DNA from: Xiphophorus maculatus
Taxonomy: Eukaryota > Chordata > Actinopteri > Cyprinodontiformes > Poeciliidae
NCBI RefSeq assembly: GCF_002775205.1
Contig: NC_036455.1
Span: forward strand, 3,324,501 to 3,388,500
Reading direction: 5' to 3'
DNA length: 64,000 nucleotides
Notes under the pieces: model-generated
Told to the model about the DNA's origin: nothing
The model's database searches: none
The model's input: the letters and a program-made list of their open reading frames with translations, nothing else
Translations under genes and position numbers: made by a program
In this document: piece by piece, positions 62,301 to 64,000 of the stretch
Layout: every line of letters begins with the position of its first letter
Position numbering within the stretch: the stretch's first letter is position 1

Positions 62301-63866
62301 GGGGCTGGACAATATGGCTGAAAAACGTCTCATGCTGTAAGCATTTTATTTCAGTCAGTATCATTAATTAATGATTAGTTATTTGTTTAAAATATCTCGT
62401 GGCCAAGCTGGCAGTCTGACCTTTCCTCTTTTATCCATGTTTTTTTATTTCATGTTGTCATTTATTTTTAAGCAGTTCTGAGGCACAGTGGGCAAACTTT
62501 TAAACTGCTGTGGCAGTTACTGAACATGCTGTTGCCAGGTAACCAAAGAATGAGTGAGTTGCTAGGTAACCAAAGAGCGAGTGAGTCAGTTGGTTCCACC
62601 ATCTTAGCTTAGTTAGTGTTTTTTTTTTTTTAACTTAATCATGTTACTAATTTTGTACTGTTTTCTTTTTAAACTGTTTTACTGTATTATTATCAGGACA
62701 ATCTTGTAAAAGAGCTCTCTAATCTACAAGTTATAATCTAGTTATATAAAGGCTGAATAAATGTTTTAAAAACCAACTAAAATAGGTTTTATTGTCAGAA
62801 GCTGTCTCCCAATTCTTCATTAAAGGACATCTGAACTATGTTTATCCACTTCATTTCTGATATTCCTGTTTCTAATAACTCCACAGAATTTTCTGTTACA
62901 GTCTTGTATGGTATATTATCATTATTATGACTATTATTGTTAATATTGTTTTTTTATATATTGTTTCTTAACACAAACAACTTTTTGCTTTTATTTGACC
63001 CTTTATATCTGATATACTTCTATAATAAAATAACATACAGCAATATAATATACAATTACAATACAATACAATTACAGAGTCCGGATTGCTTCAACCTACA
63101 TTAATAGAGATTCTCTTAACCACATTTTCTGATGTAGTAGATCATAATTTTGCTTAAACTTCTTTAAAAAAAAAAAACTGTAGTGAACAGAATGTTTTGT
63201 TTGGCATCTAAAGATTTTTTTTTTCACAACTCAGTCTGGTAGATTCAAGACCAAAATTTAAACATTTTTCCATTGTCCGTTTTATTTTTTTCCAAATTGA
63301 AGACCAGATACTACTCCAGATAGAATAGGAACAAAATTTTTTTTTTTTAATGTCAGACATTTTACTGACCAGGAGACGGGAGCGGTCGTGATGATCCTCC
63401 TGCTGGTCTTCTGGTCTGTGTGTAACCCGGACTCCTAGGTCCAGGTGTGTTGTGCGTTTTAGAGTTTGGAGACGAGTTTGTGGACTTGATTGGGCTGGAA
63501 GAGGAGCTGAAGCGATCTGGAGACTCCATATCTGCTCGTACATACAATATATTATCATTATTAAACCACAATAAACTAAAAAACCCATGTTATTTTGTCA
63601 GATGATGTTGGAAAAATAAAATCTTTCAGTATTACTTTGGGTTTTAGGCTAAAAGCTTTAGTTTTATTCCTTCATTTGCAGCTCAGACTGGAGCAACCTG
63701 CTCACCTCTGTGGCAACTGGGACTGTGGACTATGGTGTGGTTCTCCTCTCTGTCCATCCTCAGGTCTTGTTCCTCGCCAGGTAGAGGTGTGCTCACCTCT
63801 GTCACCTTACAGGTGTACTTACAGCGTCTGCGAGGGTCCACTGTGCTCCAGTACAACCGAGAGCAT
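53038..63866 (-). CDS. kmt2b: Histone H3K4 methyltransferase KMT2B (MLL2/4-type), 3' part, 11 exons
   Basis: The product is the C-terminal ~1,256 residues of a nuclear trithorax-family enzyme that methylates H3K4 in a complex with WDR5, RBBP5 and ASH2L. Exons in transcript order: 63706-63866, 63370-63531, 59902-62128, 58732-58854, 57622-57740, 57408-57533, 56079-56331, 54897-55007, 54732-54815, 54519-54648, 53038-53313. Junction phases agree at every step. Order of domains: end of FYRN, a long linker with a taspase-1 site, FYRC, Win motif, SET and post-[11 protein letters not shown] before the SET and RCRRYLN at the end are closer to KMT2B than to KMT2A. The N-terminal half (AT-hooks, CXXC, PHDs, bromodomain) would lie beyond the right edge. 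Whether this is the a or b fish paralogue is not decided. Confidence 0.92.
53382..53580. repeat. Short tandem repeat, period about 90 bp, in the last kmt2b intron
   Basis: AATCTAATTGTGATTT-like starts recur at 53382, 53471 and 53562, each followed by the CTGCTCAATTATA and TTTTTAATTAAATCT blocks. Confidence 0.6.
54519..54648 (-). CDS. kmt2b: kmt2b exon: SET domain N-terminal half
   Basis: Reads [20 protein letters not shown] and [20 protein letters not shown]. It includes the GRG cofactor-binding motif. Confidence 0.95.
54732..54815 (-). CDS. kmt2b: kmt2b exon: pre-SET segment
   Basis: Reads [20 protein letters not shown] then EAVGVYR. The 84-bp length and phases fit its neighbours. Confidence 0.93.
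54897..55007 (-). CDS. kmt2b: kmt2b exon between Win motif and SET
   Basis: Reads [20 protein letters not shown] then acidic [11 protein letters not shown], as in KMT2 proteins just before the SET domain. Confidence 0.92.
56079..56331 (-). CDS. kmt2b: kmt2b exon: FYRC domain and Win motif
   Basis: Reads [40 protein letters not shown] and [20 protein letters not shown], the body of FYRC. It ends with CARTEVYT (56081-56104), the WDR5-interacting Win motif; KMT2A and KMT2B have ARAEV here. Confidence 0.93.
56791..56823 (-). pseudogene. Intronic partial copy of a kmt2b exon
   Basis: These 33 bp match 57690-57722 with one mismatch, in the same orientation, about 0.9 kb away and inside the next intron. 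Flanks do not match. It is too short to be a functional exon. Confidence 0.8.
57408..57533 (-). CDS. kmt2b: kmt2b exon: start of FYRC domain
   Basis: Reads [20 protein letters not shown] and [11 protein letters not shown], the conserved beginning of FYRC (LRFEI-SDDGF). Confidence 0.9.
57622..57740 (-). CDS. kmt2b: kmt2b exon upstream of FYRC
   Basis: Reads [20 protein letters not shown] and then [15 protein letters not shown]. Part of this exon (57690-57722) has a near-identical copy in the downstream intron at 56791-56823. Confidence 0.82.
58732..58854 (-). CDS. kmt2b: kmt2b exon: linker with Pro run
   Basis: Reads [20 protein letters not shown] and then [14 protein letters not shown]. It is a low-complexity linker before the FYRC-proximal exons. 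Splice phases match both neighbours. Confidence 0.82.
58965..59360. repeat. Diverged copy of the hAT-like element, in a kmt2b intron
   Basis: Shares CAATAAATCAATTAATTGCA, CTTGATCTTTGAGAATGTGT and TCCAGCAAAATTTGTTATGA with the copies at 4293-4847 and 17424-17820. Confidence 0.55.
59902..62128 (-). CDS. kmt2b: kmt2b large linker exon with taspase-1 site
   Basis: This 2,227-bp exon encodes ~742 residues between FYRN and FYRC. The start is [14 protein letters not shown]; about 20 codons of open frame upstream are intron. [10 protein letters not shown] (around 61338-61358) matches the taspase-1 consensus, with cleavage expected between D and G. Acidic and Ser-rich blocks follow, and the C-terminal third has basic nuclear-type clusters ([23 protein letters not shown]). 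It ends EMEEIQEA before the splice. Confidence 0.92.
62306..62625 (+). repeat. Dispersed repeat carrying paired RFX X-box-like motifs, copy 2
   Basis: Lies in the kmt2b intron between the 63370 and 62128 exons. GTTGCCAGGTAAC (62531-62543) and GTTGCTAGGTAAC (62558-62570) have the same 27-bp spacing as in copy 1. It also shares GAGGCACAGTGGGCAAA and GAGTGAGTCAGTTG. Confidence 0.65.
63370..63531 (-). CDS. kmt2b: kmt2b exon: Ser/Pro-rich linker after FYRN
   Basis: Encodes [16 protein letters not shown], then [12 protein letters not shown] and SSRPLPSPG; the last motif is shared with KMT2A at the same place. The 162-bp exon is phase 1 at both ends. Confidence 0.88.
63706..63866 (-). CDS. kmt2b: kmt2b exon: end of FYRN domain
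   Basis: Reads [20 protein letters not shown], the conserved end of the FYRN domain, then an acidic stretch [10 protein letters not shown]. In KMT2 proteins FYRN pairs with FYRC after taspase cleavage. It is the first exon seen in the window. Confidence 0.9.
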
Positions 63867-64000
63867 CTACAGATTGAAGGCAGAGAAACCGGGTTTATAT
63901 AAAATACTGCAAGTCAGATTGAACCTACAATAAACTCCACACAAATTCACAGAACATCTAGTCATTTTTTAAAACACTAATTCTCTAAAACAAATATCAA

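Noticed and set aside
1-64000. CRISPR arrays, tRNA or rRNA genes, bacterial operons
   Set aside because: None was seen; the tandem repeats present are microsatellites, MITEs and minisatellites of vertebrate type.

Overview
The window is teleost fish nuclear DNA. The evidence is vertebrate-type split genes (an 11-exon stretch of a KMT2B-like histone methyltransferase and a 5-coding-exon rps19), AT-rich introns and intergenic DNA, and fish-type repeats: hAT-like MITEs with 8-bp target-site duplications, Tc1-like transposase relics, 3' ends of non-LTR retrotransposons, and CA/GT/TA microsatellites. Nothing prokaryotic is present. A percomorph is likely from the repeat types, but the species cannot be named from sequence alone.

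Layout. Positions 1-870 hold AT-rich DNA, a fragment of a dispersed fish repeat, and a CpG-bearing block (about 630-870) that looks like the first non-coding exon of a minus-strand gene leaving the window on the left. Positions 4262-5290 hold a LINE fragment split by a hAT-like element. Positions 5898-7097 (minus) are a single-exon CDS for a 399-residue protein with about twelve AT-hooks; its promoter is probably near 8230-8450. Positions 8771-9190 are the 3' end of another LINE. From about 9.2 to 46.7 kb I find no convincing coding exon. This desert contains nested transposons, a degenerate AT-rich minisatellite (12.35-13.39 kb), microsatellites, long purine/pyrimidine-skewed blocks (16, 23.5, 30.6, 35-36, 40.6-42.2 kb), a CpG-rich island (11.9-12.3 kb), and several mixed-composition, repeat-poor stretches that could be conserved regulatory elements.

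Positions 47382-50771 (plus) are the coding exons of rps19. Positions 53038-63866 (minus) are the 3' part of kmt2b, from the end of the FYRN domain to the SET domain stop codon; the gene continues beyond the right edge. The two genes converge tail to tail, with about 2.3 kb between stop codons.

Functionally the annotated genes are a chromatin methyltransferase (H3K4), a putative AT-rich-DNA-binding chromatin protein, and a ribosomal protein. There is no sign that they work as a cluster. I found no novel multi-gene system. The points most worth a second look are the multi-AT-hook protein, a C-terminal extension of rps19, an intronic copy of a kmt2b exon fragment, a dispersed repeat carrying paired RFX X-box-like motifs, a long near-perfect RNA-type hairpin at 31.9 kb, and a tandemly duplicated exon-like segment at 37 kb.
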